A DNA stretch of 19,112 bases from Parcubacteria group bacterium CG11_big_fil_rev_8_21_14_0_20_39_14 (GTDB taxonomy: Bacteria; Patescibacteriota; Minisyncoccia; Minisyncoccales; GCA-002787255), in NCBI GenBank assembly GCA_002787255.1, contig PCWD01000039.1, positions 3,901-23,012 on the forward strand. The letters are read 5' to 3'. Positions 1-7,481 of this stretch are shown here, in pieces. The notes beneath the pieces were generated by a model. It saw only the letters and a program-made list of their open reading frames with translations. It searched no databases and had not been told where the DNA came from. Numbering within the stretch: position 1 is the first letter of the stretch; each line of letters begins with the position of its first letter. Made by a program: the position numbers and the translations under genes.

Positions 1-1508
1 TCAAATTTAGATTTCTCTTGTCTTTTTTTGTCGTATTCCCTGATTCTGTCTTCAAAATCTTCCGGCCAATCAACAATCCCCTCCCCATAGCGCTTTAAAA
101 GCTCAACAACATCTTTTGCGTTTTTTTCAATGGTTATCTCCCCTAATTTCTTTTTATCAAATATTCCAGTTCCTTCAGAAAAATCTTCCAATATCTGCGA
201 AATGTTCATCCTAATTCTTTCTTTCATATCTTTGACTTCTTCTTCCCCTGTTTTTTCCCTTTTTCCAACTTTAACTCCTTTTTCTTTTTTTCCCAACTCC
301 CTTTTATATTCTTCAATTTTATCTTTTCTTAACTTCCAAAACCATTTTTTAATAGCCCCCTCGCCGCCTTCAAGAGAGTCTATTTTTTTAACGGCTTCTT
401 CTATTTTTTCTTCTATTTCCTTTTCTCTTTTTTCCTCGTTTTTAATTTCCTTTTCTTTTTTCTCGCTCCACACTCCCTCCAAATCCGTTCTTTTCTTGTT
501 TTTCAGCTCTTCCTTTAAAAATTTAATAACTGGCGTCTCGCCCTTAGGTCTAAACTTTGTTTTAAATTCAATCGGCTTGCCGGTTTTTTCATCCTTAATA
601 ACTTCTCCTTTTTCGTCCAAAACCCAGGCTTTTCCCCTCAAAAGTCCTTTATATTTTACCGAATAGCCAAGCTCGCTAAGATAAAAATTTCGAGTAAATC
701 CATGAATTTCTGTGGCCCTGTCCGAAACTTTCTCTCCAACCGGGGTTCTGGCTTTTTCAATTCCCTTCTTTAGCTTTTCTTCTTTCTTTTTAATCAATTC
801 TAAAAGATTGCTTTCTATATATTTCTCTTTTTCCTCAAGTTTTTCTTCTCGGGGACCGAGTTTTTCTTCGGCTTCCTTTCTCAAATCCCGACCGGAAATT
901 TTTTCAGCTATTTCTTTTCTTGCTCCAAACAATCTATCTAATTCCTGATTTTTTACCAAAACCGCTCCCTCGTCTCCTTTTTCCAAAATTGCTGTTATTT
1001 CCTTTTGAAGATTTTCTGCTTTCCTGTCCAAAAAATGCAAAATTAAAAACTGACTTTCAATCCGAATCTTATCTTTACCCATCTCGTCTGTTAAGGAGGT
1101 TAAACTTTCGAGCTCCTCAAAATATCTTTTGTAATCTTTATGTTTTGCTTCGCCGCTCAATCCCTTTTCCGCCAAATCCTCCAAAGCTCCCTTCTCTTTT
1201 GCCAAACTTATTTTCCTCTGCTCCGACATTTCCTCTATTGGGATTCCGGCAAATTTTTCTACATTTTCCGGGTCATTGAACCAAACATTTAAAATATATT
1301 CTTTTTGTTTCCCAACATTTTCCCTGTAAAGCTCCTCTTTTGCTATGTCTCTGGTACCCTGACTTATTTCAAATTCTTTTTTATATTCCGGCTCTTCTTT
1401 TTCTTCAAGAAATTCCTCGGCTTTCTCCATTCCCTTCCTAACAAATTCTTTCTCTTTCTCTTTTTCCTTTTCTGTTTTTTCAATTTTTAATTTTTCTTGT
1501 TTCTCCAT
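1..1508 (-). CDS. Lys/Glu-rich hypothetical protein, truncated by the window edge
   Basis: The frame is open from an ATG at 1508 down to base 1 with no stop, giving at least 502 codons; the C-terminus lies outside the window. I do not recognise the family. The first 60 or so residues and a stretch near residues 330-420 are almost entirely Lys/Glu, as in long charged helices or coiled coils. Between them, around residues 250-320, is a less charged segment (GFTRNFYLSELGYSV, then GKAWVLDEKGEVI) that could be a small beta-rich domain. No signal peptide or membrane segment is visible. There is no Shine-Dalgarno before the ATG; the spacer from the upstream gene carries a 9-bp hairpin. It is the last visible gene of a minus-strand series whose members share this charged, soluble character. 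Function unknown. Confidence 0.8.
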   Translation of the reverse strand, partial: MEKQEKLKIEKTEKEKEKEKEFVRKGMEKAEEFLEEKEEPEYKKEFEISQGTRDIAKEELYRENVGKQKEYILNVWFNDPENVEKFAGIPIEEMSEQRKISLAKEKGALEDLAEKGLSGEAKHKDYKRYFEELESLTSLTDEMGKDKIRIESQFLILHFLDRKAENLQKEITAILEKGDEGAVLVKNQELDRLFGARKEIAEKISGRDLRKEAEEKLGPREEKLEEKEKYIESNLLELIKKKEEKLKKGIEKARTPVGEKVSDRATEIHGFTRNFYLSELGYSVKYKGLLRGKAWVLDEKGEVIKDEKTGKPIEFKTKFRPKGETPVIKFLKEELKNKKRTDLEGVWSEKKEKEIKNEEKREKEIEEKIEEAVKKIDSLEGGEGAIKKWFWKLRKDKIEEYKRELGKKEKGVKVGKREKTGEEEVKDMKERIRMNISQILEDFSEGTGIFDKKKLGEITIEKNAKDVVELLKRYGEGIVDWPEDFEDRIREYDKKRQEKSKF

Positions 1509-1550
1509 AGTGTGATAGGTTAAAAATAAATTTGAATTCGACCTTTTCCC

Positions 1551-1580
1551 CACCTTTCAGAATTCCCGTCTTGAAAGGTG
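1551..1580 (-). terminator. Intergenic hairpin between two minus-strand hypothetical genes
   Basis: CACCTTTCA (1551-1559) pairs perfectly with TGAAAGGTG (1572-1580) around a 12-nt loop. It lies just past the stop of the 219-aa gene and before the start at 1508. Read on the minus strand it is followed by GGGGAAAAGG rather than a U-run, so it is a poor intrinsic terminator. An RNA-processing or attenuation element is equally possible. Confidence 0.4.
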
Positions 1581-1588
1581 AAGGATTT

Positions 1589-2248
1589 TTAATTTGAACT
1601 TTCTGCCAAGGCTTTCTTCAAAATAACGAGCTTTGGTTGAATTAAACTTTTACAATCGTATTTTGGTTTGTAGTTTTGGCTAACCTTCTTTCTAAATTCG
1701 TCTTCTTCAATTATATCTTCCAGTTCCTCAATTATTTGCTTCAAAATATCATCTCTATATTTATTATTTTCTTTTTGCTCTCGCTCCTTAAAATAATCAA
1801 ACCATCTTCTCTTTCGGCCGTCTCCTGTCCAATCAAACTGAGCATCGCATATAACGTTATGGTCAAAATTAAGAACAACCTTTGGCGCATATTCCTCGGG
1901 GTTTTGAGGATAATACTGACAATCTTTAGAGATTCTTTCCATTTTCCAAAACGGATTAAAGCGCCTGCATTCTTTCTTTTCTTCTAATTTTTCCCGGCCT
2001 CTTTTATTAAGTTCTAAAGAGGCTGCCTGAACAGCCAAATGAGAGCCGTCTTTTTTAAATCTAACAATTATATCAATCTTTGGCGGCCCTTCGTCAACCT
2101 CCCTTGAAGTTTTTATTGCCAAATCAAAAATATCTCCCATTGTTTCCGTAAAAAACGGAATGTAAATTTCTTTCTCTGCATCCTGGCCCCATTCTGCCTT
2201 CTCATCTTTTGACTTTTCTTTTGTGGTTGTAATTTGCTCAAACGGCAT
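1589..2248 (-). CDS. Hypothetical protein, 219 aa, M-x-F-E-Q N-terminus
   Basis: Intact frame starting MPFEQITTTKE. I do not recognise it. After a charged N-terminal tail of about 28 residues comes a mixed alpha/beta region with possible strands (KIDIIVRF about residues 57-64, SHLAVQAASLEL about 69-80, KVVLNFDHNVICDAQFDW about 120-137), then a Glu/Lys-rich helical end. A folded hydrophilic domain is likely and no membrane segment is seen. The strand pattern with Asp and Gln could suit a nuclease-like fold, but no catalytic signature is convincing. There is no Shine-Dalgarno; the ATG follows 13 nt after an 11-bp hairpin. It lies between two other charged hypothetical genes on the same strand and probably shares transcription with them. 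Confidence 0.75.
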   Translation of the reverse strand: MPFEQITTTKEKSKDEKAEWGQDAEKEIYIPFFTETMGDIFDLAIKTSREVDEGPPKIDIIVRFKKDGSHLAVQAASLELNKRGREKLEEKKECRRFNPFWKMERISKDCQYYPQNPEEYAPKVVLNFDHNVICDAQFDWTGDGRKRRWFDYFKEREQKENNKYRDDILKQIIEELEDIIEEDEFRKKVSQNYKPKYDCKSLIQPKLVILKKALAESSN

Positions 2249-2261
2249 AATTAAAACGGGC

Positions 2262-2294
2262 TTGTATCGGAATTATTGAAATTTTCCGATACAA
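2262..2294 (-). terminator. 11-bp inverted repeat between the 288-aa and 219-aa genes
   Basis: TTGTATCGGAA (2262-2272) pairs with TTCCGATACAA (2284-2294) around an 11-nt loop. Read on the minus strand it is followed by GCCCGTTTTAATT, a weak T-rich tail, and then directly by the next ATG at 2248. It could be a terminator or a leader hairpin that limits translation of the next gene, which has no Shine-Dalgarno. Confidence 0.45.
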
Positions 2295-2299
2295 AAATT

Positions 2300-3166
2300 T
2301 TATTTATTTTGAGGCGAGAATCTTTCAAGGGACTCTCTAAAACGCAAAGGGCGTTCTTTTACTTTTACTCTTGGGGATCGATTCTTAAGGGATAGATTCT
2401 TAAATTCTGAATTAATAAATTCAATTTGTTCATTAAAAGAATTGATAAAATCATCAAAAATTATTTTTTCATAATCAGATTGTTCTCCTAATTCTTCTTT
2501 AAAATTCCTTACCCCTTCTTCCGTCAGCCAGGGCGATAAGCTAAGATAAAAAACTGGAATATTTTTTATCCTCCCCAATTTCAATTTCATTTTGCCATTT
2601 TCCTTTTCCATTTTTAAACCATATCTTAATGTTCCGCCATTCCTGTTCATGTTCCGCCGCAAAACTTTATCTCTTTTTTCTTCAAATCTCGAACTGAAAA
2701 CATCCGCTACTTCATCAAGAGCGCACACCAAATTGCCTGTCTTCTTTTCTAAAATTATATTATCTACATTATTTTTTATGTCATCATACTGGGAACTTCT
2801 TGCCACAATGAAATCCGGGCTTAAATTTTTCTGAAAAATCGCGGTTTTTAGCATTTCCATTTTCTCTCCAATTCCCCTTTTTTTCTTTTTCTTAAACTCT
2901 TCTTCGGACAAATCTCCAAACCAGATCTTTTCAAGTCTGACCAACTCCTGCTTGTGCTTTTCTACAATTCCTTTTGAGTATGTCTCTTCAAAAGCATCTA
3001 TGTTAATGCGGCATTCATTATCCACCGGCACCCCTTCTTCCCTTAATTGTTGGGACATTAATTCCAAAAACCTCCCTAACTTTTCCGTTCCTTTTTCTAT
3101 TTCAATGTCTAACTTTTCCATTTCCTTATCCCCTTCTTCAATTTTTTGCGGCTGTTCAAATGACAT
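2300..3166 (-). CDS. Hypothetical protein, 288 aa, M-x-F-E-Q N-terminus
   Basis: Intact frame starting MSFEQPQKIEEGDKEMEK. Not recognised. Residues 1-110 are charged and helical, with a very basic KKKKKRG patch near residues 92-98. A compact segment follows around residues 116-155 (DFIVARSSQYDDIKNNVD, then IILEKKTGNLVCALDEVAD), a pattern of acidic residues on predicted strands that vaguely recalls PD-(D/E)XK nucleases, but the Lys of the E-x-K motif is not evident and I would not assign it. A further strand region (RIKNIPVFYLSLSPWL) and a helical C-terminus complete it. There is no Shine-Dalgarno; the start lies directly beside a 42-bp near-perfect palindrome. Its neighbours on the same strand include a broken gene just upstream, so this is probably accessory DNA under weak selection. 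Confidence 0.75.
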   Translation of the reverse strand: MSFEQPQKIEEGDKEMEKLDIEIEKGTEKLGRFLELMSQQLREEGVPVDNECRINIDAFEETYSKGIVEKHKQELVRLEKIWFGDLSEEEFKKKKKRGIGEKMEMLKTAIFQKNLSPDFIVARSSQYDDIKNNVDNIILEKKTGNLVCALDEVADVFSSRFEEKRDKVLRRNMNRNGGTLRYGLKMEKENGKMKLKLGRIKNIPVFYLSLSPWLTEEGVRNFKEELGEQSDYEKIIFDDFINSFNEQIEFINSEFKNLSLKNRSPRVKVKERPLRFRESLERFSPQNK

Positions 3167-3174
3167 AATCGCAG

Positions 3175-3216
3175 ACTATACCCCTTTTTCCACGGCCGTG
3201 GAAAAAAGGGTATAGT
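3175..3216. repeat. 42-bp near-perfect palindrome
   Basis: Centred between 3195 and 3196 around CCACGGCCGTGG. Arms 3175-3195 and 3196-3216 match at 20 of 21 pairs, with one C/A mismatch at 3184/3207. It has essentially no loop, so it could form a cruciform or a very stable RNA hairpin. It lies 9 bp before the start codon of the 288-aa gene (minus strand). No U-run follows on either strand. Confidence 0.8.
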
Positions 3217-3227
3217 TGTTTAATTGT

Positions 3228-3251
3228 TACATCAAAATTTACATCAAAATT
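3228..3251. repeat. Tandem 12-mer, two perfect copies
   Basis: TACATCAAAATT occurs twice head to tail (3228-3239, 3240-3251). In the shifted frame downstream of the broken gene at 3299-3691 it would encode Asn-Phe-Asp-Val twice. Confidence 0.85.
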
Positions 3252-3298
3252 ATGGAAGTCCGGGAGCCATGCTTTCCACTTAGAGCCGTCCTTTCCAC

Positions 3299-3691
3299 CT
3301 AATTTTTTCCTTCCCTATTTTTTCTCGCATTTCTTTCCTCAACAACTCTTACCAAATTCCAACTTGTTGTCCAGTCATATTTTTCAACAAAGGTTAACAA
3401 CGGCTGAAGAAACGTTTTTTTCTTTTCATCTTTTGTGTATCCTATTTGTCCTCGAAGCTCCTGAGCGCTTCTCTCTCGAGAAAGATTGAAAAAGTTGTGG
3501 AAACCATTAATCCATTCTTTGGGAAATTGGGATATGGATTTTACGAGCTCAAAATCTTCAGGGGAAATCTCTCTATTTTTAAAAAATTTTTCTATTTCTG
3601 ACTCTTCGCCTCCACGGCCTTTTTCAAATTTTGTCTGCTCCCCACCAAGTTCACTCTAATGGAAGGGTTCAAATTCTTCCGGGTTTAGCAT
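3299..3691 (-). pseudogene. Small unknown gene interrupted by an in-frame amber codon and probably frameshifted at its end
   Basis: From the ATG at 3691 the frame reads MLNPEEFEPFH, then TAG (plus-strand bases 3656-3658). It then stays open in the same frame for 118 codons to a TAG at 3299-3301. The post-stop part looks like real protein (for example EDFELVKSISQFPKEWINGF, then FLQPLLTFVEKYDWTTSWNL) and has no usable start near the amber codon. A CAG-to-TAG change would explain it. At the 3' end, A-AAA-AAT directly precedes the final stop; a -1 shift, or one extra A, opens a further protein-like frame (KKLGGKDGSKWKAWLPDF) running to a TGA at 3156-3158. The family is unknown. Decay is the simplest reading; readthrough plus programmed frameshifting is possible but less likely. 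Confidence 0.6.
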
Positions 3692-3729
3692 AAAAAATAA
3701 ATTTAAATATCAAAAGTCAAAAATTATAA

Positions 3730-4955
3730 TTAAAAAAGCAAGCCGCCGTCGGAAATTATCCTTCGGCCATTTTTCTTCTTTTCAAAATCTTCTTCGTTCT
3801 CAAACATCTCAACTGTTAAACCGTTTCTGGGGATAACGAAATCATAGTGAACTCCCGCCTCAATAAATCCTTCTGCTCCTTCTTCACCATGCTTGGTGTC
3901 GCCAAAAGCAATATGGATTGTCCCCAATCTTTTCTCTGCTTCCACAGTTGAAACACCTGGAAAATTATATGGCTGTTCGGGGTCAGCTACCCGGCTTCGG
4001 GCCTTACTGTTTGCTCCAAAACCGAGTTCGGCGCACTGATAAACATTTAGTGGGTCTTTTTGCTCTTTATATTCTTTTAGAGCCGCCTCATCTAATTTTT
4101 TCCGCAATTTTTCAGCTGACTTTCCTCCCTGAATGGAAGTTATTCTTCCATTTTTAATTTTAATCCAGACCAGTTCATCAACTCCCTGTTCTTTGACAAT
4201 CTCCGAGTCAACGGCCGGCAGAACCAAAATTCCATTCACATTTCTTTCATCGGGCGTGGTAAAAATCTCTCCGCCCGGAAAATTATCCCATTGTCCCGGT
4301 TTTTCAATAACTTGTGCCTTTTTCTGTAATGGAAACTAAGCGGAAAATTATCCCATTGTCCCGGTTTTTCAATAACCCCTGTATCTTTATACCATCTTCT
4401 TTCTTTAAAAGGACGCAAACCGAGCTCAAGATTTGTTCCATAAACCGAAGTGATTTTAAAACCCGCCGCTTCTTTTAAAATTGCTTCCAATTTATTTAAT
4501 CTATATTCCAAATCTTCCACTCTTTCTGTCATTGGACCTCCGTTTTTGAAAGCTTCCGGCTCCAAATCAAGGCAAGAGAGAAGTCGATTGCCAAATTTTT
4601 CAATGTCTTCATAAATATCTCTGGTGGCTTTACAAGACTTTATTGATAAATCAATCACCGCCTGAACCGATTTAAGCAAATCTTCAATTTCTCGCTTTTT
4701 TGTTTTGCTGTCTAAAGCAACCTCTTTATATAAAGAACCAATATTCTCAATGGCTCTTTCAAAAATAGCAAGAGTTTCCTTATTTGTTTCTTTGTCTTTC
4801 AAAAGTAAAATTTTCTCTTCCGGCTTTAATTTTAAAAAACTCTCCAAAGCGGTTTGGGCATTATAAACATACTCCGGCAATGGTAAAATTTCCCGCTCTT
4901 TCTCTATCTTTTCTTCTTTATCTATTTTTTGAATAAATGGTTGTTCAAAATTCAT
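3730..4955 (-). pseudogene. Peptidase M29-like (AmpS/aminopeptidase T type) gene split by a direct-repeat insertion
   Basis: Two frames overlap by ATGA: 239 codons (4955-4236) and 169 codons (4239-3730). Together they resemble one M29 metallo-aminopeptidase. Family-like motifs in order are YGTNLELGLRPF and DNFP in the first part, then GGEIFTTPDE, AELGFGAN, RLGTIHIAFGD and GVHYDFVI; these would supply the Glu, Glu, His, His and Asp metal ligands of the family. A 36-bp perfect direct repeat with a 29-bp spacer (4276-4376) breaks the frame. Removing one repeat plus spacer (65 bp) leaves 1161 bp, an uninterrupted frame of 386 codons plus stop. As it stands, the first product ends after DNFP in a nonsense tail. 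The second starts after GGEIFTTP and so lacks the first metal-ligand Glu; neither half should be active. The N-terminus MNFEQPF matches the motif of two neighbouring proteins. No Shine-Dalgarno is seen; a good promoter lies at 5025-5053. Confidence 0.75.
4276..4376. repeat. 36-bp perfect direct repeat with a 29-bp spacer inside the M29-like gene
   Basis: Bases 4276-4311 and 4341-4376 are identical, beginning CGGAAAATTATCCCATTG. The 29-bp spacer (4312-4340) matches neither flank. The offset of 65 bp is not a multiple of 3 and causes the frameshift. Deletion between the copies would restore the frame exactly. Confidence 0.9.
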
Positions 4956-4970
4956 AAATTTTTATATGAG

Positions 4971-4986
4971 GTGTCGGATACCGCAC
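4971..4986 (-). other. Leader hairpin before the M29-like gene
   Basis: GTG-t-CGG pairs with CCG-CAC around an ATA loop, with one bulged T at 4974. It sits in the roughly 60-nt leader between the promoter at 5025-5053 and the start codon at 4955. A regulatory role is only inferred. Confidence 0.35.
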
Positions 4987-5024
4987 ATATATATTTTAAA
5001 TTAATTTTTTGACCCTGACATTAA

Positions 5025-5053
5025 ATTATACCATAGATTTATACTTTTGTAAA
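5025..5053 (-). promoter_or_regulatory. Sigma-70-type promoter for the M29-like gene and downstream block
   Basis: On the minus strand, -35 TTTACA (5048-5053), a 17-bp spacer ending TATGG, and -10 TATAAT (5025-5030). TGG just before the -10 forms an extended -10 element. The predicted start is near 5018, about 63 nt before the ATG at 4955. Confidence 0.7.
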
Positions 5054-5108
5054 GCTCAAGCTCAGGCTCTCCAAGCTCAGGCTCTCCTTTCGCTTGGACT
5101 AAGCGAAA
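5052..5108. repeat. Tandem 15-mer (two copies) followed by an 8-bp hairpin
   Basis: AAGCTCAGGCTCTCC occurs at 5058-5072 and again at 5073-5087, preceded by a partial copy AAGCTC (5052-5057). Next to it, TTTCGCTT (5088-5095) pairs with AAGCGAAA (5101-5108) around a 5-nt loop, 3 nt past the ATPase stop codon. No U-run follows on the minus strand, so it is not a clear terminator. Confidence 0.75.
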
Positions 5109-5111
5109 TCT

Positions 5112-7475
5112 TCACTTTTTCCATCTTTTGACTATCTCTTCTTCAACTTGTTCTCTTTCGCGGCCGTATTTCAAGCGGGAAAGCTCGCGGCAAATTTTAA
5201 CAATATCCTCGCTTCCTTTTGTCGGGGGAAATGTCTGAATATTAAATGGCTTTGTGGTCTGTCCTCTGACAAGCAATTTTAAATAAACATTGAAGTTATC
5301 AATATTCACCAAATCGGTCTCGGAAAAAACCGGGTCAAACTGGATAACCAGATATTTGGCGTCATCGGCGCCGACCCGAAAAACCGCGAGTGACCCGACA
5401 TTGCCGAAAACCGCGTCCCTTATTTTTTCCTGAAGCTGGCCGATAAACTGATGAGCGATTGTCAGGCAAAGTCGGTATTTTCTTGCCTCGGATAAAATTG
5501 TGTAGATGCTTTCGGTTGTAAAATTATGGAACTCGTCAATATAAAGATAAAAGTCCCTTCTTTGCTCTTGCGGCATATCAACACGCGAGAAAGAGGCCAT
5601 CACGATTTTTCCGACAATAATCAAACCCAGAAGCGAAGAGTTAATATCGCCCAGCCGACCTTTTGACAAATTCACCAAAAGAATTTTCCCGGAATCTATA
5701 ATTTCCCGAAAATTAATCGTTGTCCTTGCCTGACCAATCATCGGCCGCATATAATCGTTGGCAATAAAGGTATTGAATTTGGAAGTAATATAGGGGGTCA
5801 AATTTTGAAGCGCAGCCTCGCCTCCGGCTTTTTCGGCTTCTTTTTCCCAAAAATCTTTAACCACAATATTTTTGCACTTTGAGAGAAGCCGACCTCGAAA
5901 CTCTGAGTCGGCCATAACTTTAGGCACCTCCATCAAAGTTGCTTGCTCTTCCGGGTCATCCATCAATAAAAGCAAAGCATTTCGGGTATATTGTTCAAAA
6001 ATCGGGCCGCCGGTTAGATGCAAATCATAAAGCTTGTCAAAAATGTTTATCAATTCATTGATAATAAAAGTTTTCTGTTCCGGATGTTTAGAATCGTATT
6101 CAAGCATATTAAATCCCAGGGGCCTTTCCAAATCCGACGGGTCGCAAACTATCACATCGTTAACCCTCTCTTTTGGAACAAGACCCATAATCGCCTCAAT
6201 CAAATCGCCGTGCGGATCAATTATTCCCACTCCTTTTCCGTCTTCAATATCCTGACGAATCATTTCCTGCAAGAAGACGCTTTTTCCCGTGCCGGTCTGA
6301 CCGACAATATAAAGATGGCGGCGCCTGTCATCATCCAAAATTTTAACCAGGGCCTCTTCGCCCCGGTAAATATTTTTCCCCAAGCATAACCCTTCTTTTG
6401 GCAAGTTTGCCGGAGGAGACGCCTGCTTGGCTTTTAAAAATTTAACTTTGGGAGTTCCCAGAGGAATGGCTGGAAAATGATAAATGCCTGCCAACTCCTC
6501 GGTATTTAAAATCATTTTCTGCCCCGAATCAAAAATTCTGAAAGAGAAATTGTAAATTAATTTTCGCAGTCCCCGACCGGAAATTCTTTTTACCTTAAAC
6601 TCATTTAAATTGGGGGCAATAAACTGGGAAAAAGTGTTTTCTAAATGAGCTTGAATTTCTTCGGCCCGAGCCTGTGTCGGCGCCGAAGATAAAATCCTGA
6701 TATTTGTTTCAAAACCGATTTTATAGGCCTTGCCCTCAATCGCCTTAATCGCCTCCTGCATCATCGGAGTTATCGGTTTGGGTCCGGGGGGCAGTTCGCC
6801 TGGTTTTTGTTTTGGTTTTGCGGACAAGAAGGCGGAAATTTTGCCCCAAGCCGAAACCCGGGAGCGAGCCGTTTCAAAAACCTCACCCTTTTGCATTTCT
6901 TTTGCAATTTCTAAACTCTTTTTTGCCCAATCCCGAGAAATTGGTTTTATTAAAATCTGCAGCGCCGCGCCTTCGCCAATTTCCGCCAGCTTGCTTAAAG
7001 CATTGCTGACTTCATTCAAGGGGTCCACCTCCAGACCAAAATATGTCTTTATCGGCAAAACGCTCGTTTTCGCCAGAACCAAAACACTTCCGACAGCCGT
7101 TCCTTCGGCATTAAAAATATTATAATCTTCAACCGGTTCAATCTGGGCTTTCGGATAAAACCCAAGAACGGTTTTTTCCAGAACGCCGGCAAACTTCCGG
7201 GGACAAGCAATATAAAAATTTATTTCCTCGCCGACCGAGGGTATGGCAATTTCAAAAACAATGGTCGGCCTCTCTCCCGTCAGAGCTTTAAAAAAACTTT
7301 TCTCTTTCAGATTAGAAAGGCTGGCAAAAAACTGCTCCATTACCGAAATGATTTCTTTTTCGCTCTTTTGAAACTCTCCTTCTTTTTTCTTTTCCTGGGG
7401 CAGGGTAACCAAAAACAATCTCATTGAAAGAGCGCGCGAAACTTTCTCAAATGGATTTTGGATATTAAACTTCAT
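5112..7475 (-). CDS. VirD4/TraG-like type IV secretion ATPase (HerA/FtsK superfamily)
   Basis: A 787-aa protein with an N-terminal half of about 360 residues typical of CPR VirD4-like proteins (FEIAIPSVGEEINFYIACP, then several alpha/beta repeats and a Pro-rich linker PGELPPGPKP). A P-loop ATPase domain follows: Walker A GQTGTGKS at about residues 392-399, IIDPHGDLIEAI just after, and Walker B FYLYIDEFHNF at about 642-652. A late AHQFIGQL segment resembles the conserved Gln region of coupling ATPases. Its likely role is hexameric, ATP-driven handling of DNA or protein at a membrane pore, but no transmembrane helix is visible, so it would act from the cytoplasm. I chose ATG 7475 over the in-frame TTG at 7499 because the eight extra residues lie in an ACACGAA repeat. 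No Shine-Dalgarno is seen. No other secretion genes are in the window; the 158-aa gene upstream may be a partner. Confidence 0.85.
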   Translation of the reverse strand: MKFNIQNPFEKVSRALSMRLFLVTLPQEKKKEGEFQKSEKEIISVMEQFFASLSNLKEKSFFKALTGERPTIVFEIAIPSVGEEINFYIACPRKFAGVLEKTVLGFYPKAQIEPVEDYNIFNAEGTAVGSVLVLAKTSVLPIKTYFGLEVDPLNEVSNALSKLAEIGEGAALQILIKPISRDWAKKSLEIAKEMQKGEVFETARSRVSAWGKISAFLSAKPKQKPGELPPGPKPITPMMQEAIKAIEGKAYKIGFETNIRILSSAPTQARAEEIQAHLENTFSQFIAPNLNEFKVKRISGRGLRKLIYNFSFRIFDSGQKMILNTEELAGIYHFPAIPLGTPKVKFLKAKQASPPANLPKEGLCLGKNIYRGEEALVKILDDDRRRHLYIVGQTGTGKSVFLQEMIRQDIEDGKGVGIIDPHGDLIEAIMGLVPKERVNDVIVCDPSDLERPLGFNMLEYDSKHPEQKTFIINELINIFDKLYDLHLTGGPIFEQYTRNALLLLMDDPEEQATLMEVPKVMADSEFRGRLLSKCKNIVVKDFWEKEAEKAGGEAALQNLTPYITSKFNTFIANDYMRPMIGQARTTINFREIIDSGKILLVNLSKGRLGDINSSLLGLIIVGKIVMASFSRVDMPQEQRRDFYLYIDEFHNFTTESIYTILSEARKYRLCLTIAHQFIGQLQEKIRDAVFGNVGSLAVFRVGADDAKYLVIQFDPVFSETDLVNIDNFNVYLKLLVRGQTTKPFNIQTFPPTKGSEDIVKICRELSRLKYGREREQVEEEIVKRWKK

Positions 7476-7481
7476 GGTAGC

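Noticed and set aside
130..1490. Several plus-strand open frames rich in Ser/Phe/Leu
   Set aside because: They are shadows of the long minus-strand Lys/Glu-rich frame: AAA/GAA codons read in reverse give Phe/Ser/Leu.
3656..3658. Reassigned genetic code (TAG or TGA as sense)
   Set aside because: TGA ends the ATPase, nadE and methyltransferase genes and TAG ends the zinc-ribbon and 163-aa genes, so both act as stops here.
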